This document shows, one piece after another, positions 8,231 through 17,096 of a stretch of DNA of 64,000 bases. Under the pieces are notes generated by a model, which worked only from the letters and a program-made list of their open reading frames with translations, did no database searches and was not told the origin of the DNA. The position numbers and the translations under genes are program-made. Source of the DNA: Candidatus Methanoliparum thermophilum. GTDB taxonomy: Archaea; Halobacteriota; Methanoliparia; Methanoliparales; Methanoliparaceae. Every line of letters starts with the position of its first letter. Position 1 is the stretch's first letter. Where the stretch lies: NCBI GenBank assembly GCA_004212075.1, contig RXIF01000004.1, positions 1 to 64,000 of the forward strand, read 5' to 3'.

Positions 8231-8479
8231 GTTATTATCTCACCTACGATTTCATATTATGTTGAATTACTATTACATTCAATAGGATTGGAGCAGACCA
8301 AAGGGCATTTAATCCTCTAAAGTCAAGAACCCTGTCTTCGATTTTCATAAAGATAGTTTCAATTCTGTAATTATGGATTCTTAAATGTGTCGGTGCCCGA
8401 TTTAGTTTTTGCACCCAAAATGGGTGTCGCTAACTTTACATCTTACTAAAAAGAGAAATTTATAAATAGAATAAAAACG
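8231..8479. other. Intergenic region with a hairpin
   Basis: No gene seen. It holds a perfect 6-bp stem with a 3-base loop at 8412-8426 (CACCCA/TGGGTG) about 55 bases before the acyl-CoA synthetase start, and a TATA-like tttataaat at 8459-8467. The 8290-8360 part is less AT-rich than normal intergenic DNA here and may be leftover of the neighbouring accessory region. Confidence 0.4.
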
Positions 8480-10003
8480 TTGAAAAAGAGTATGATGACC
8501 GTGTCTTCTAAGATTTTTGATGAACTCGATAAATTATTTTATCCTAAAAGCATAGCACTTTTTGGTGCATCTAACAAGATAAAGATAGGTACCATCTCAT
8601 TATTAACTATTCTTGCAGGAGATTACAAGGGTAAAATATATCCTATACATCCGAGAGATGAGAGTATTTTGGGAATAAAAGCATACCCTAGATTGAAAGA
8701 TCTACCAAAACAGGTAGACCTGGCAATAATCTCCGTGCCTGCAAAGAATGTGCCTTCTGTCATGGAAGACTGCGTGGATAATGGGGTTAGTTCAGCCATT
8801 ATATACTCTTCTAACTTTTCAGAGGTCGGAGAAGAGGGAAGACGTTTAGAAGAAGAGGTCATCAGAATAGCTAGAAAAGGTGGAATACATTTTGTCGGTC
8901 CCAATTGTATGGGTATCGTAAATACTTCTATAAATCTATACGCCTTAATGAATCTTAGTATTCCTCGAAAAGGAGATGTCTCGATGGTCTCACAGAGCGG
9001 AACTTTGGGCACTATAAGCATGATGAATGCATCTTCGCACGGTGTTGGGCTTAATAAATTCGTAAGTAGTGGTAATGAGGCAGATCTCAAGATGGAAGAT
9101 TATATAGAGTATCTTATAGAGGATGAAGATACACGAGTAATAGTCGCATTTATAGAAGGAACACGAAGTGGTAAAAGGTTTATAGATGTTGCAGAGAAAG
9201 CAACGGATAAGAAACCATTTATCGTGTTAAAAGGAGGTACCACAACCGCGGGAAGCAGAGCAGCTCATTCCCATACAGGCAGTATGGCAGGCTCTGATAA
9301 AATTTACGATGCATTTTTTAGACAGAAAGGAGTAATACGAGCAGATGATGAGCAAGATATGGTAAATTTAACAAAAGGTTTTTCGAGATCGATCTTGCCT
9401 CGTGGAAAAAATGTAGCGATATATACAGCTGGTGGTGGGTTTGGAGTTTTAGCATCCGATACTTGTGAAAAAAATGGGTTAAATGTGGCTAAATTATCAA
9501 ATGAGACGATAAAAAAGCTTAATAAGATATTACCTCCTTTTTGGAGCCATGGAAATCCTGTCGATATTACTGCATCGGGTGGTATGAATTTCGATTCTAG
9601 AATTAATATAGAATCGATAGAGATTTTATTAGCTGCTGAAGAGGTAGATTCTGTAATATTCTTAGAGTTTAATTTCGATGGTTACATGAAGAAGGTACTT
9701 GAAGAGATACCAAACGAGGATATAAAGAACGTTATAAGGATGTCATTAGATGCAGGGCTTCTCAATGTAGAATCAGAGACAAAAGAGATTATAGAACTTA
9801 AAGAGAGGTATAATAAGCCGATGATCTGTGTGAACATTTCAGGCAGATATTCCAAAGATGATAAAATATTAGAGGATAGCGGAGTCCCAGTATATTTAAC
9901 AACATCTGATGCAGCTCGTGTATTATCCAAATTGTTATATTATAATGAGTTTATCAATAAAAAAAGACAGGTCGTCGATATAAAGGAAAGAATAACTAAA
10001 TAA
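8480..10003 (+). CDS. ADP-forming acyl-CoA synthetase, alpha subunit
   Basis: Converts an acyl-CoA plus ADP and phosphate to the acid, CoA and ATP (or the reverse), through a phosphohistidine. Visible: CoA-binding Rossmann domain (residues ~20-145, YPKSIALFGAS and VGPNCMG), succinyl-CoA-ligase-like domains, and the catalytic His265 in SHTGSMAG. It ends about residue 507 without an ATP-grasp domain, so it needs a separate beta subunit; a candidate is at 23.7 kb. The open frame starts at TTG 8480 but ATG 8492 or 8495 is equally likely, about 30 bases after a TATA-like box, implying a leaderless message. Substrate (acetate, branched or aryl acid) cannot be read. Confidence 0.88.
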   Translation: MKKSMMTVSSKIFDELDKLFYPKSIALFGASNKIKIGTISLLTILAGDYKGKIYPIHPRDESILGIKAYPRLKDLPKQVDLAIISVPAKNVPSVMEDCVDNGVSSAIIYSSNFSEVGEEGRRLEEEVIRIARKGGIHFVGPNCMGIVNTSINLYALMNLSIPRKGDVSMVSQSGTLGTISMMNASSHGVGLNKFVSSGNEADLKMEDYIEYLIEDEDTRVIVAFIEGTRSGKRFIDVAEKATDKKPFIVLKGGTTTAGSRAAHSHTGSMAGSDKIYDAFFRQKGVIRADDEQDMVNLTKGFSRSILPRGKNVAIYTAGGGFGVLASDTCEKNGLNVAKLSNETIKKLNKILPPFWSHGNPVDITASGGMNFDSRINIESIEILLAAEEVDSVIFLEFNFDGYMKKVLEEIPNEDIKNVIRMSLDAGLLNVESETKEIIELKERYNKPMICVNISGRYSKDDKILEDSGVPVYLTTSDAARVLSKLLYYNEFINKKRQVVDIKERITK

Positions 10004-10105
10004 CCATGTATCGATCTATTGATATAATCCAATAATAAAAAAGGAAAAAGTTAAAAGAAGCTATACGATATAGGAACGATTAAATCTCTCTTACCTTTTT
10101 TCTAA

Positions 10106-10675
10106 TCATTTAAACCATTTATCAGGTATTTCTGTGGGAGAATAGTTCTCTAAATAAGATAATGCATCTTGTGGGTCGGAAGTAATATAATACGTATTTT
10201 TGTACGCTGATTTAGCAAATTTTTCCTTATAGATCTGTTCAAAAAAATCAAACAACCTGTTATAGAACCCTTTCGTATTGAAGAAGATGATAGGTTTGTT
10301 GTGGCGTTTAAGCTGTTTCAGAGTTAGAACCTCAAATATCTCTTCGAGTGTGCCGAAACCTCCTGGAAGAGCAAAAAAAGCGTCTGACATATCTTCCATT
10401 ATTCTCTTTCTCTCATACATATCCTCTGTTACTATCAGTTGATCCGCACTACTGTTTGATATACCTTCGTCTCTTATAAACCATGGTATGACTCCTATAA
10501 CCTTTCCCCCATTTTTCTGGACAGATACGGCAATCTCCCCCATCAAACCAACGTTTGTACCACCATAAACCAGAGTATAACCTTTTTTTCCTATCAGTTC
10601 ACCAAGTTCTCCAGCCGCTTTTAAAAAATCAGAACTTACAGCATCACTCGACGATGCAAAAATACATATATTCAT
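10106..10675 (-). CDS. LOG-family nucleotide phosphoribohydrolase
   Basis: 189-residue Rossmann-fold protein with the LOG signature PGGFGTLEE (104-112) and the companion Arg-Lys around 89-91 (MYERKRIM). Family members release the base from N6-modified adenosine monophosphates or AMP; the archaeal physiological role is unknown. It is the last of a minus-strand series (peptide, radical SAM, cobT, racemase-like, this gene) with 29 bases to its upstream neighbour. Confidence 0.85.
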   Translation of the reverse strand: MNICIFASSSDAVSSDFLKAAGELGELIGKKGYTLVYGGTNVGLMGEIAVSVQKNGGKVIGVIPWFIRDEGISNSSADQLIVTEDMYERKRIMEDMSDAFFALPGGFGTLEEIFEVLTLKQLKRHNKPIIFFNTKGFYNRLFDFFEQIYKEKFAKSAYKNTYYITSDPQDALSYLENYSPTEIPDKWFK

Positions 10676-10704
10676 ATATCATCGCTTGTTAACTAGATCA
10701 AGAT

Positions 10705-11439
10705 CTACATAATACCTTCGTATCTCTTCTTAACAAGGCTTGAATAGACATAGTTTATCATAGTAATAAAATCAAAGACAGGAAGATTTACTGCTTCTTG
10801 AACGGATTGTCCATAGGGAGGTAGGCTACTGCACTCCAATAGAATTATTTTTATCTTAGGTTCATCCTCAACCATCTCTTTGGCTATTCCAACTACTTCG
10901 TCTTCAATCTTTTTTGAATCTAACCATCCACATTCTCTAAGAATTCCATTCCTAAAATTTTCTTTATCTTCTAATCCTTTGATATAGATAGAATCGGTAT
11001 TATAAATACCAACCTCTCTTAATAGATTGTTATCAAGTATCTTTGAATTAGCTGTAATTATTCCAACTTTACTTCCTCCACCGATTATTTTAATCAGAAA
11101 AGGTAGTTGAAGAAGACTGGATAAGAATACAGGGACGTTTAATAATCTTGCCATCTCTTCTTGAAATAAAATCATAAATCCACAATCACCGGTAATAGCT
11201 CTTACCCCTTCTTCTACTAATTCTTTACCAGCTTTAATTACTCGGTTTAAAAGGCTCATATCCTTATTAAATATCTTCTCGACAGTAAGTCCATCTACTT
11301 TTTTAAATCTTACGGGAAAATGATAAGTAGTGGCATTGGCAACATCACCAGGAATAAAGGGTACAAAAGATATATCCAGTAAGAGTATTCCTATAGCCTC
11401 ACCATAACTTGCTTGTCCTTTTTTGGCTTTATACAACAT
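10705..11439 (-). CDS. Asp/Glu/hydantoin racemase-family protein
   Basis: 244 residues with the paired cysteines expected in this superfamily: Cys86 in TGDCGF and Cys203 in LECSSLPPY. Known members are cofactor-independent racemases or decarboxylases using two Cys residues as acid and base; the substrate here is unknown. It begins 12 bases after cobT and so is likely cotranscribed, but no cobalamin step needs a racemase. Start ATG 11439. Confidence 0.72.
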   Translation of the reverse strand: MLYKAKKGQASYGEAIGILLLDISFVPFIPGDVANATTYHFPVRFKKVDGLTVEKIFNKDMSLLNRVIKAGKELVEEGVRAITGDCGFMILFQEEMARLLNVPVFLSSLLQLPFLIKIIGGGSKVGIITANSKILDNNLLREVGIYNTDSIYIKGLEDKENFRNGILRECGWLDSKKIEDEVVGIAKEMVEDEPKIKIILLECSSLPPYGQSVQEAVNLPVFDFITMINYVYSSLVKKRYEGIM

Positions 11440-11450
11440 ACTGCAAAATG

Positions 11451-12509
11451 TTAAATTCTATCCGAGACTCCTGCCTCATCGAACGTCTTCATCTCGTTAA
11501 GTACTCTGCATGATAACTCTATTAAACTCATTGCAAGAACAGCTCCTGTACCTTCTCCTAACCTCATATCAAGATTTAGAATTGGTTTTAATCCGTAATA
11601 GTCTAACATTACTCCATGACCAATTTCTAACGATTTATGAGATGCAATCATAAAATCTTTGATCTTTCGATCTAATTCAATCGCGATCGCCGCAGCAGCT
11701 CCTGATATAAAACCATCGATGACTACCGGCACCCGATGAGATACAGATGCCAATATCACACCTACAATACCTCCAATCTCAAACCCGCCTAATTTAGCCA
11801 ATATATCTATCGGATCTTTAAAAGGTTTGTTTATATTTATTGCTTTATCTATAACATCAATCTTCTTTTTTAGTGAAAGATCGTCTATACCCGAGCCTCT
11901 ACCAGTCGTTAATCTTGGATCACAATTTGATATAACCGAGATGATCGCACTGCTTGGAGTAGTGTTTCCTATCCCCATATCGCCTGTTCCTACTATATCT
12001 ATCTTTTTTCCTGCATACACCTCTTCAAACACTTCTATCCCTGATTCTATTGCCTTAATAGCATCTTTTCTGGTCATAGCAGGTCCTTTTGATATATTCT
12101 TCGTTCCGTATCCTATCTTCTTATCTATTAAGACAGAATAATCCATATTTGATGCGATTCCCATATCTACAACTACTACATCCGTAGATGTATGGCGTGA
12201 AAAGACATTTATTGCAGCATATCCGTTCAGAAAACTATTTACCATCTGGGCAGTAACCTCCTGAGGATATGCAGTTACTCCTTCTTCAACTACACCGTGA
12301 TCCCCCGCCATCACTATGATGGATTTATCCCTTATGTATGGTTGAGGATCTCCAGTTATGCCGGCAACTTGTATAGAGATATCTTCCAGTATACCAAGAC
12401 TTTTTTTCGGTTTTGTAAGCTCGTTTTGTCTTTTTTCTGCAAGTTTCATCGATTTTTTATCTAATTCGATACTCTCTATCTTTTTTAATATAGATTCTAG
12501 TTTTTTCAT
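11451..12509 (-). CDS. cobT: Nicotinate-nucleotide:dimethylbenzimidazole phosphoribosyltransferase family (CobT)
   Basis: Activates the lower-ligand base of cobamides by transferring ribose phosphate from nicotinate mononucleotide. The family blocks are all present: AGDHGVVEEGVTAYP (68-82), VGTGDMGIGNTTPSSA (173-188), TGRGSGIDD, and the LGEGTG segment with the catalytic Glu319. The 352-residue length is normal. Archaeal members may prefer other bases (such as adenine or 5-hydroxybenzimidazole). It is downstream of a radical SAM peptide-modifying enzyme by 60 bases, and upstream of a racemase-like gene. Confidence 0.93.
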   Translation of the reverse strand: MKKLESILKKIESIELDKKSMKLAEKRQNELTKPKKSLGILEDISIQVAGITGDPQPYIRDKSIIVMAGDHGVVEEGVTAYPQEVTAQMVNSFLNGYAAINVFSRHTSTDVVVVDMGIASNMDYSVLIDKKIGYGTKNISKGPAMTRKDAIKAIESGIEVFEEVYAGKKIDIVGTGDMGIGNTTPSSAIISVISNCDPRLTTGRGSGIDDLSLKKKIDVIDKAININKPFKDPIDILAKLGGFEIGGIVGVILASVSHRVPVVIDGFISGAAAAIAIELDRKIKDFMIASHKSLEIGHGVMLDYYGLKPILNLDMRLGEGTGAVLAMSLIELSCRVLNEMKTFDEAGVSDRI

Positions 12510-12569
12510 CGTTTAATCTTTTTTATTTTATATCTTTAATTAAAAATCAAATCTTAAATTATTTTAAAC

Positions 12570-13838
12570 CTATCTAAGATAGTACATCTCCTTTAAAACA
12601 TCCTGTTTTAATACGTACCGTACCTCATCCTGATAAATTACCCTAAACGCATGTTTTATTAACTCTTTATAAAAATCGCAGTAAAAACTTTTCTTGTACA
12701 TACTACCATCTGTAGAATGTATCTCAGAAGGACAAGGTGCACCGCATATATTTCTGATCAGGCATGTATCACAATCATCAATCTTCTCCACAACTCTTTC
12801 TCGTACTTTTTCAAAATTCTGCGATCTACATATATCGTTTATAGAGTTTTGATAGATATTACCGCCAACAAAATCCTCTTTACCTATAAATTCGCTACAA
12901 GGGTACGCACTTCCGTCCGCTGCAATAGCAAAAAACCTTCTAGCAGCACCACAGGGAGATATATCACACAACATAACTCTAGAAGATGGAGCAACGATTC
13001 CAAGCAAGATATTTGCAAAATCTCCTATTACAAACCTATACCCTCCTTTTGTCGATTTTAGAGTAAGGTTTACAGCATCTATATACTCCTTTGCCAGAAT
13101 AATCGGATCAGGACGGAAAGATAGCGCAGATTTTTGTGTTCCTCTCACCGGATTCATCAAGCAGAGGTGAATCTCTTTTTCTATGAGAAAATTAACCATA
13201 CTGGAGAGCTGATGTACATTGTGCTTGGTAACCGTCGTGTTTATATTCAACTGTTTGTATCCGTTAAACCAATCCAAAACATTATTTATCTTTTTAAAAT
13301 GTCCTTTCCCTCTTAGAAAATCGTCTGTCTTTTCATAAGGCGAGTCTAGTGAGATACCAATCTTGACATCATTCTCTTTTATAAATGTTGTATCTTCTTC
13401 GTTCAGTAAAAAGCCGTTGGTCTGAATGCCAAAAAATACATCGTTCTTATAAATCTCGATGATCTTGAATATATCATCTTTCAAGAGTAAAGGCTCTACA
13501 CCATGGAATATGACCGAACCATCGATGTTTTTATCATCATAATATTCAATAAACTTGTTTATGATCGATTCGATATGATTATAACTCATATCTATTCCTC
13601 TCGCCTTTATATCGTTAAAATGGTAACAATATGGACAACTTGCATTACACCTATCGGTAGGATTCAGATATAACAGAATGATATCAGTGTTAAACCGAAG
13701 GTTCTGCATCTCTCGAGTAATATCTTCTCTAACTTTGTTATATAACTCTTCTAATGCAGGATATTCACCTATACCCCAAAAGCATGTATCTGGATCGAGA
13801 TTAAACTCGATATCATCCACTTTAAAAGACTCTAACAT
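12570..13838 (-). CDS. Radical SAM/SPASM peptide-modifying enzyme
   Basis: 422 residues. The radical SAM cluster motif is CNASCPYC (Cys64, 68, 71). A C-terminal SPASM region with cysteines at about 291, 296, 314, 337, 356, 359, 365, 369 and 387 would hold two more Fe-S clusters. SPASM enzymes commonly crosslink or otherwise modify ribosomal peptides, and a 30-codon peptide gene lies 20 bases upstream (13859-13951). Shine-Dalgarno AGGTG precedes ATG 13838. From memory, a radical SAM/peptide pair named CbpB/CbpA was defined beside cobalamin genes; this could be that family, but I cannot confirm it. A heme-d1/PQQ-type role is less likely. Confidence 0.85.
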   Translation of the reverse strand: MLESFKVDDIEFNLDPDTCFWGIGEYPALEELYNKVREDITREMQNLRFNTDIILLYLNPTDRCNASCPYCYHFNDIKARGIDMSYNHIESIINKFIEYYDDKNIDGSVIFHGVEPLLLKDDIFKIIEIYKNDVFFGIQTNGFLLNEEDTTFIKENDVKIGISLDSPYEKTDDFLRGKGHFKKINNVLDWFNGYKQLNINTTVTKHNVHQLSSMVNFLIEKEIHLCLMNPVRGTQKSALSFRPDPIILAKEYIDAVNLTLKSTKGGYRFVIGDFANILLGIVAPSSRVMLCDISPCGAARRFFAIAADGSAYPCSEFIGKEDFVGGNIYQNSINDICRSQNFEKVRERVVEKIDDCDTCLIRNICGAPCPSEIHSTDGSMYKKSFYCDFYKELIKHAFRVIYQDEVRYVLKQDVLKEMYYLR

Positions 13839-13858
13839 ATTAAGTACACCTAAAAAAA

Positions 13859-13951
13859 TTAAAAGGGAGAATCCTCACTCTGTATAACAAAATGAGTCAA
13901 TCCTGCCCCCTTATTGTCGCATTTAAACCTATAACTAATCGTTCCTTCCAT
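13859..13951 (-). CDS. 30-residue candidate RiPP precursor peptide
   Basis: ATG 13951 opens a 30-codon ORF with a single Cys (position 11) in a KCDNKGAGLTH context, ending QSEDSPF. A GGTG-type ribosome site lies about 8 bases upstream (TTTTGGTGAAAAAATAATG), and the stop is 20 bases from the radical SAM/SPASM start, whose own Shine-Dalgarno lies in the gap. A longer in-frame ORF exists (to 14110), but that extension overlaps the divergent gene and its promoter. The Cys plus GAG turn motif is where a thioether or other crosslink would plausibly form. Function inferred from size and neighbour only. Confidence 0.65.
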   Translation of the reverse strand: MEGTISYRFKCDNKGAGLTHFVIQSEDSPF

Positions 13952-14018
13952 TATTTTTTCACCAAAATTAAAGTAATAATGACAATACTTAAATATTTCT
14001 AATTGTATTACATTTGTG

Positions 14019-14936
14019 ATGCAACAGTTAAACTTTAGAGTACCTAAAAAGATGTTGGATCGAATAGATGAGATATCCTCTAAAAATGGTTTATCTAGAT
14101 CTGAGATCATACGATCATCTTTAGTTTTTTATTTGAATTTTTTGGAGAGTTTGGATGATTTTGTAAGCCTGAGAAACCTTAAATTTTTTGAAAAAGAGAT
14201 AAAAATAGACAGAATAAGAGATACATCGATATTGAATCTTAAAGATTTTTATATTCTGATTACATCCACCTCATCAGGTGCAATAGGTCAGAAAGAACGA
14301 GATATCGTAAAGGTAGACGAGACTATGCTTGGAAAGATAATGACGCGATGCATCCTAACAAAAATAATATCGTTAGGTGTAAAACCTGTTGTTTTGATCT
14401 CAAATTTTTCGGTAGAGTATAATCCAACCGGTATTAAGATATTTGACGGAATATTGCAGGAAGGAGAAAAAGTTGGTGTAACAGAGATAATAAAAGGACA
14501 TACAGAGGAGAATTTTAAGACGGATCAGACATCTTTCTCGATAATAGGGATAGGAGTAGCTAAAAAAAAGGAATTAAAGTTTAAATTGAGTAAGCATGGA
14601 GATTTTGTTTTCATGATAGGTGAACCGAAGGTCGGATATGAAGTAATCCAGTCGGATCTAGTGGATATAAAAAAAATAAAACTAATGAGAGAACTTTTTT
14701 ATGTGCATGATATGATACCTGTAGGAAACGAAGGTATCAAAGAGCATATATCGGAATTTACCGGTTTTTTAGGTCATAAAATTGAAATAACGGATAATTT
14801 GGATATTAATATAAATAAATCTGCCGGTCCGTCTACGACCCTTTTAATAACTATAGATAAAAGATATAAGACCGAATTTACCAGCCTATCTAATAAACAT
14901 GGGATAAAGATAAGATATATCGGTAAGATTATATAA
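14019..14936 (+). CDS. Ribbon-helix-helix domain fused to AIR-synthase/ThiL-like domain
   Basis: Residues 1-45 form a CopG/NikR-type ribbon-helix-helix (LNFRVPKKMLDRIDE..GLSRSEIIR). The rest (about 60-305) resembles the AIR synthase superfamily (PurM, ThiL, SelD, HypE), with a SSGAIGQKERD segment where ThiL-like proteins bind nucleotide. An unusual fusion: a DNA-binding domain on a small-molecule kinase-like fold suggests a ligand-sensing repressor. AIR-synthase relatives include alpha-ribazole kinase (CblS) of bacteria, which is relevant given the divergent cobT block, but that is speculation. ATG 14019 (or GTG 14016) lies about 25-30 bases after TTAAATATT, so it is probably leaderless. Confidence 0.7.
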   Translation: MQQLNFRVPKKMLDRIDEISSKNGLSRSEIIRSSLVFYLNFLESLDDFVSLRNLKFFEKEIKIDRIRDTSILNLKDFYILITSTSSGAIGQKERDIVKVDETMLGKIMTRCILTKIISLGVKPVVLISNFSVEYNPTGIKIFDGILQEGEKVGVTEIIKGHTEENFKTDQTSFSIIGIGVAKKKELKFKLSKHGDFVFMIGEPKVGYEVIQSDLVDIKKIKLMRELFYVHDMIPVGNEGIKEHISEFTGFLGHKIEITDNLDININKSAGPSTTLLITIDKRYKTEFTSLSNKHGIKIRYIGKII

Positions 14937-14950
14937 CAATAAAAAGAATT

Positions 14951-16441
14951 ATGATAGATATGTCTTTGATCTTACTGACGTCGGATGAGACTTTGATGAG
15001 CAATCATCACGGAAAAGAGTTTCTTGGTTTTGGAACATCTGTCCCGCATAATGTGATTCCAGATCCGATCTTCAAATTAATATTTTTTAATAGAATTCCA
15101 ACGAAAAAAGGGATACCTATACAGGCACCATACGGTTTGAGAAAGATTGAGGCAAAACTCTTGGACGATGGTTTTAATGTATTGACTGTGGCACCTTTTC
15201 GTTTAAAAAATTACATCCACGATGCAGATGTGCTATGTATTAGTGAAATGGATCCTTTCGGATGGGGTCCCTCCTCCAGCACGTTTTCGAAAGTATTAAA
15301 GACAGGAAAACCATTCGTTGCACTCTATTTTCAAAAGCTTTTGGAGAGTAAAGAGGTAAGAAAGGCAAAAAAGAGAGGGTTAAAGATAATTGTAGGAGGG
15401 CCAGGGGCATGGCAGTTGAAACATAAACCAGAGTTTTTGAGTGATCACGGCATCGATTGTGTAGTGGTGGGTGAAGGAGATATAGTTGTTTCTAAAATAA
15501 TAAAAATGGCTATTAATGGTGGTAAAATCCCACAATTCTACGATGTCCAACCGGAAGAAGTACCATCCGTAGATGAGATACCTGAAATAAAAAATCCCTC
15601 TATTAACGGGCTGATAGAGGTAGGACGCGGTTGTGTCAGGCGATGTAAATTTTGTGAAGTAACAAAAAGACCATTGCGGTGGTATCCGTTAGATAAGATC
15701 GAGAGAGAGATAAAGGCCAACACAACAAAAAATGATAGAGCAGAGAGTATCATACTGCATGCAGAAGATGTTTTACTATACGGATCGAAGAATACTATAC
15801 CTAATCGAGAGAAAGTAACCGATTTGATGAGATTGGCAAAAAGATATACGGACTCGGTAACATGGAGCCATGCATCGATCGCTGCTATAGCTGCAGATCC
15901 TAAACTAATGGAAGAATGTTCTGATATCATAATAGACGATAATCAAAAATGGTGGGGTGCCGAGATAGGATTGGAGAGTGGTAGTCCTAGAATAATGAAA
16001 AAAACAATGGCAGGGAAGGCACATCCTTTTAATATAGACGATTGGCCTGAGATCGTAAAAGATGGCATGGGTATAGCAAACGATAACAAGCTCATACCCG
16101 CCTGTACTTTAATCGTCGGGTTGCCAGGGGAGACGGATGATGATGTCATAAAGACGATAGAGATGGTTGAAGATTTAAGAGATTACAGCTGTATTATTGT
16201 ACCTTTATTTTTCGTACCTTTAGGCCAGCTTACCAAAGAGAACTGGTTTGAATCAGAGATGATAACAGATATTCAGAAAGAACTCCTTATAATATGTCTA
16301 AAGCATGGGATAAAATGGTCTAGAGAGTTTTTAGATAACTATTTTGACCAGAAAAATTTATCTAATAAAATTATGTCCGTATTTATAAAATTTTTTATAA
16401 ATGCTATCGAACGCAAAGCATCAAAAGAGGGGCTTATCTAG
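14951..16441 (+). CDS. B12-binding-type radical SAM protein
   Basis: 496 residues. N-terminal Rossmann-like B12-binding-type domain (about 60-200, with KIIVGGPGAWQ and VVVGEGD), then radical SAM cluster motif GCVRRCKFC (Cys228, 232, 235) and a TIM-barrel region with GAEIGLESGS and LIVGLPGETDDD. Such enzymes catalyse methylations or C-C/C-S bond formation in cofactors, lipids or proteins. Fourteen bases after the RHH-AIRS gene, so likely one operon. The domain lacks the canonical DxHxxG cobalamin-ligand motif, so cobalamin binding may be base-off/His-off or lost. Substrate not predictable. Confidence 0.85.
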   Translation: MIDMSLILLTSDETLMSNHHGKEFLGFGTSVPHNVIPDPIFKLIFFNRIPTKKGIPIQAPYGLRKIEAKLLDDGFNVLTVAPFRLKNYIHDADVLCISEMDPFGWGPSSSTFSKVLKTGKPFVALYFQKLLESKEVRKAKKRGLKIIVGGPGAWQLKHKPEFLSDHGIDCVVVGEGDIVVSKIIKMAINGGKIPQFYDVQPEEVPSVDEIPEIKNPSINGLIEVGRGCVRRCKFCEVTKRPLRWYPLDKIEREIKANTTKNDRAESIILHAEDVLLYGSKNTIPNREKVTDLMRLAKRYTDSVTWSHASIAAIAADPKLMEECSDIIIDDNQKWWGAEIGLESGSPRIMKKTMAGKAHPFNIDDWPEIVKDGMGIANDNKLIPACTLIVGLPGETDDDVIKTIEMVEDLRDYSCIIVPLFFVPLGQLTKENWFESEMITDIQKELLIICLKHGIKWSREFLDNYFDQKNLSNKIMSVFIKFFINAIERKASKEGLI

Positions 16442-16465
16442 ATAAAAACGTAAGGAAGATATGGA

Positions 16466-16639
16466 ATGAAATTTTGTCCCAATTGTGGATCTAAAAACCT
16501 GAATTACAAGCCATGGCTTGGAGAGATATATGAATGTAGAGAATGCGGTTATCAGGGTGTTTTTGTAATAGAAGATGGTGAGATTGCAAAAGATATAGTA
16601 GAGAATTATAAAAATAGCATATCAAAAAAGCCTGAATGA
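16466..16639 (+). CDS. Small zinc-ribbon protein
   Basis: 57 residues beginning MKFCPNCGSKNL with a second CRECGYQG: a CxxC...CxxC zinc ribbon followed by an acidic/lysine helix. Start ATG 16466 with AAGGAAGAT about 8 bases upstream. It follows the B12 radical SAM gene by 24 bases and may be cotranscribed. Similar small ribbons are common in archaea, function unknown. Confidence 0.75.
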   Translation: MKFCPNCGSKNLNYKPWLGEIYECRECGYQGVFVIEDGEIAKDIVENYKNSISKKPE

Positions 16640-16694
16640 ATTGAGAGCAGCAACTCTTTGATTTTAAAACTATAATTATGCAGTTATGAAAATG

Positions 16695-16780
16695 CGCCGG
16701 GGAAGGGATTTGAACCCTTGCATCCCGCATGGGATACCGGCTCTCAAGGCCGGCGCCTTAGTCCGCTCAGCCACCCCGGC
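16695..16780 (-). tRNA. tRNA-Ser (anticodon TGA)
   Basis: Read on the minus strand: acceptor GCCGGGG pairs CCCCGGC, D arm with GGCTGAGCGG, anticodon stem CCGGC/GCCGG around CTTGAGA (anticodon TGA, reads UCA), long variable arm typical of serine tRNAs, T arm GGGTTCAAATCCC. The discriminator is G and CCA is not encoded. No intron. Confidence 0.96.
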
Positions 16781-16922
16781 ATTCGTTATATACATTATGA
16801 AATCTTTTTCTCTATATTACACTTTTGTTTTCTCTTATAAGATTTTGTTCTGTTTATAGATATACAGGTTAAGTTATATTAATAGAAGATATTTTAAAAG
16901 AATACAAAAGGGATGATTTTGT

Positions 16923-17096
16923 ATGATTTATGTGGATAGATACAAATGTGGTTACTGTGGAACATGCGTGGCAGTCTGTCCAGAGGCAGCAATCGATCTT
17001 TTGGAGACGTTTATCGATATAAATGATAATATGTGTAAAGCATGCGATATCTGTGTTAAAATTTGTCCGATAGGAGCGTTGGTAGATGAAGAATAG
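16923..17096 (+). CDS. 2[4Fe-4S] ferredoxin
   Basis: 57 residues with two classic clusters: CGYCGTCVAVCP and CKACDICVKICP. The stop overlaps the start of the geranylgeranyl reductase gene (ATG 17086 within the last codons), so translation is coupled. In archaeal lipid synthesis the FAD-dependent reductase needs a low-potential donor; a ferredoxin encoded directly upstream is the natural candidate. Too short for automated callers that cut at 60 residues. Confidence 0.92.
   Translation: MIYVDRYKCGYCGTCVAVCPEAAIDLLETFIDINDNMCKACDICVKICPIGALVDEE

Noticed and set aside
13959-14110. In-frame N-terminal extension of the 30-residue peptide (to 83 residues)
   Set aside because: The extension overlaps the divergent RHH gene and its promoter and has no leader-like features; ATG 13951 has its own ribosome site.
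16491-16730. 79-residue minus-strand open frame
   Set aside because: Overlaps the zinc-ribbon gene and runs into the tRNA-Ser; no ribosome site or motif.
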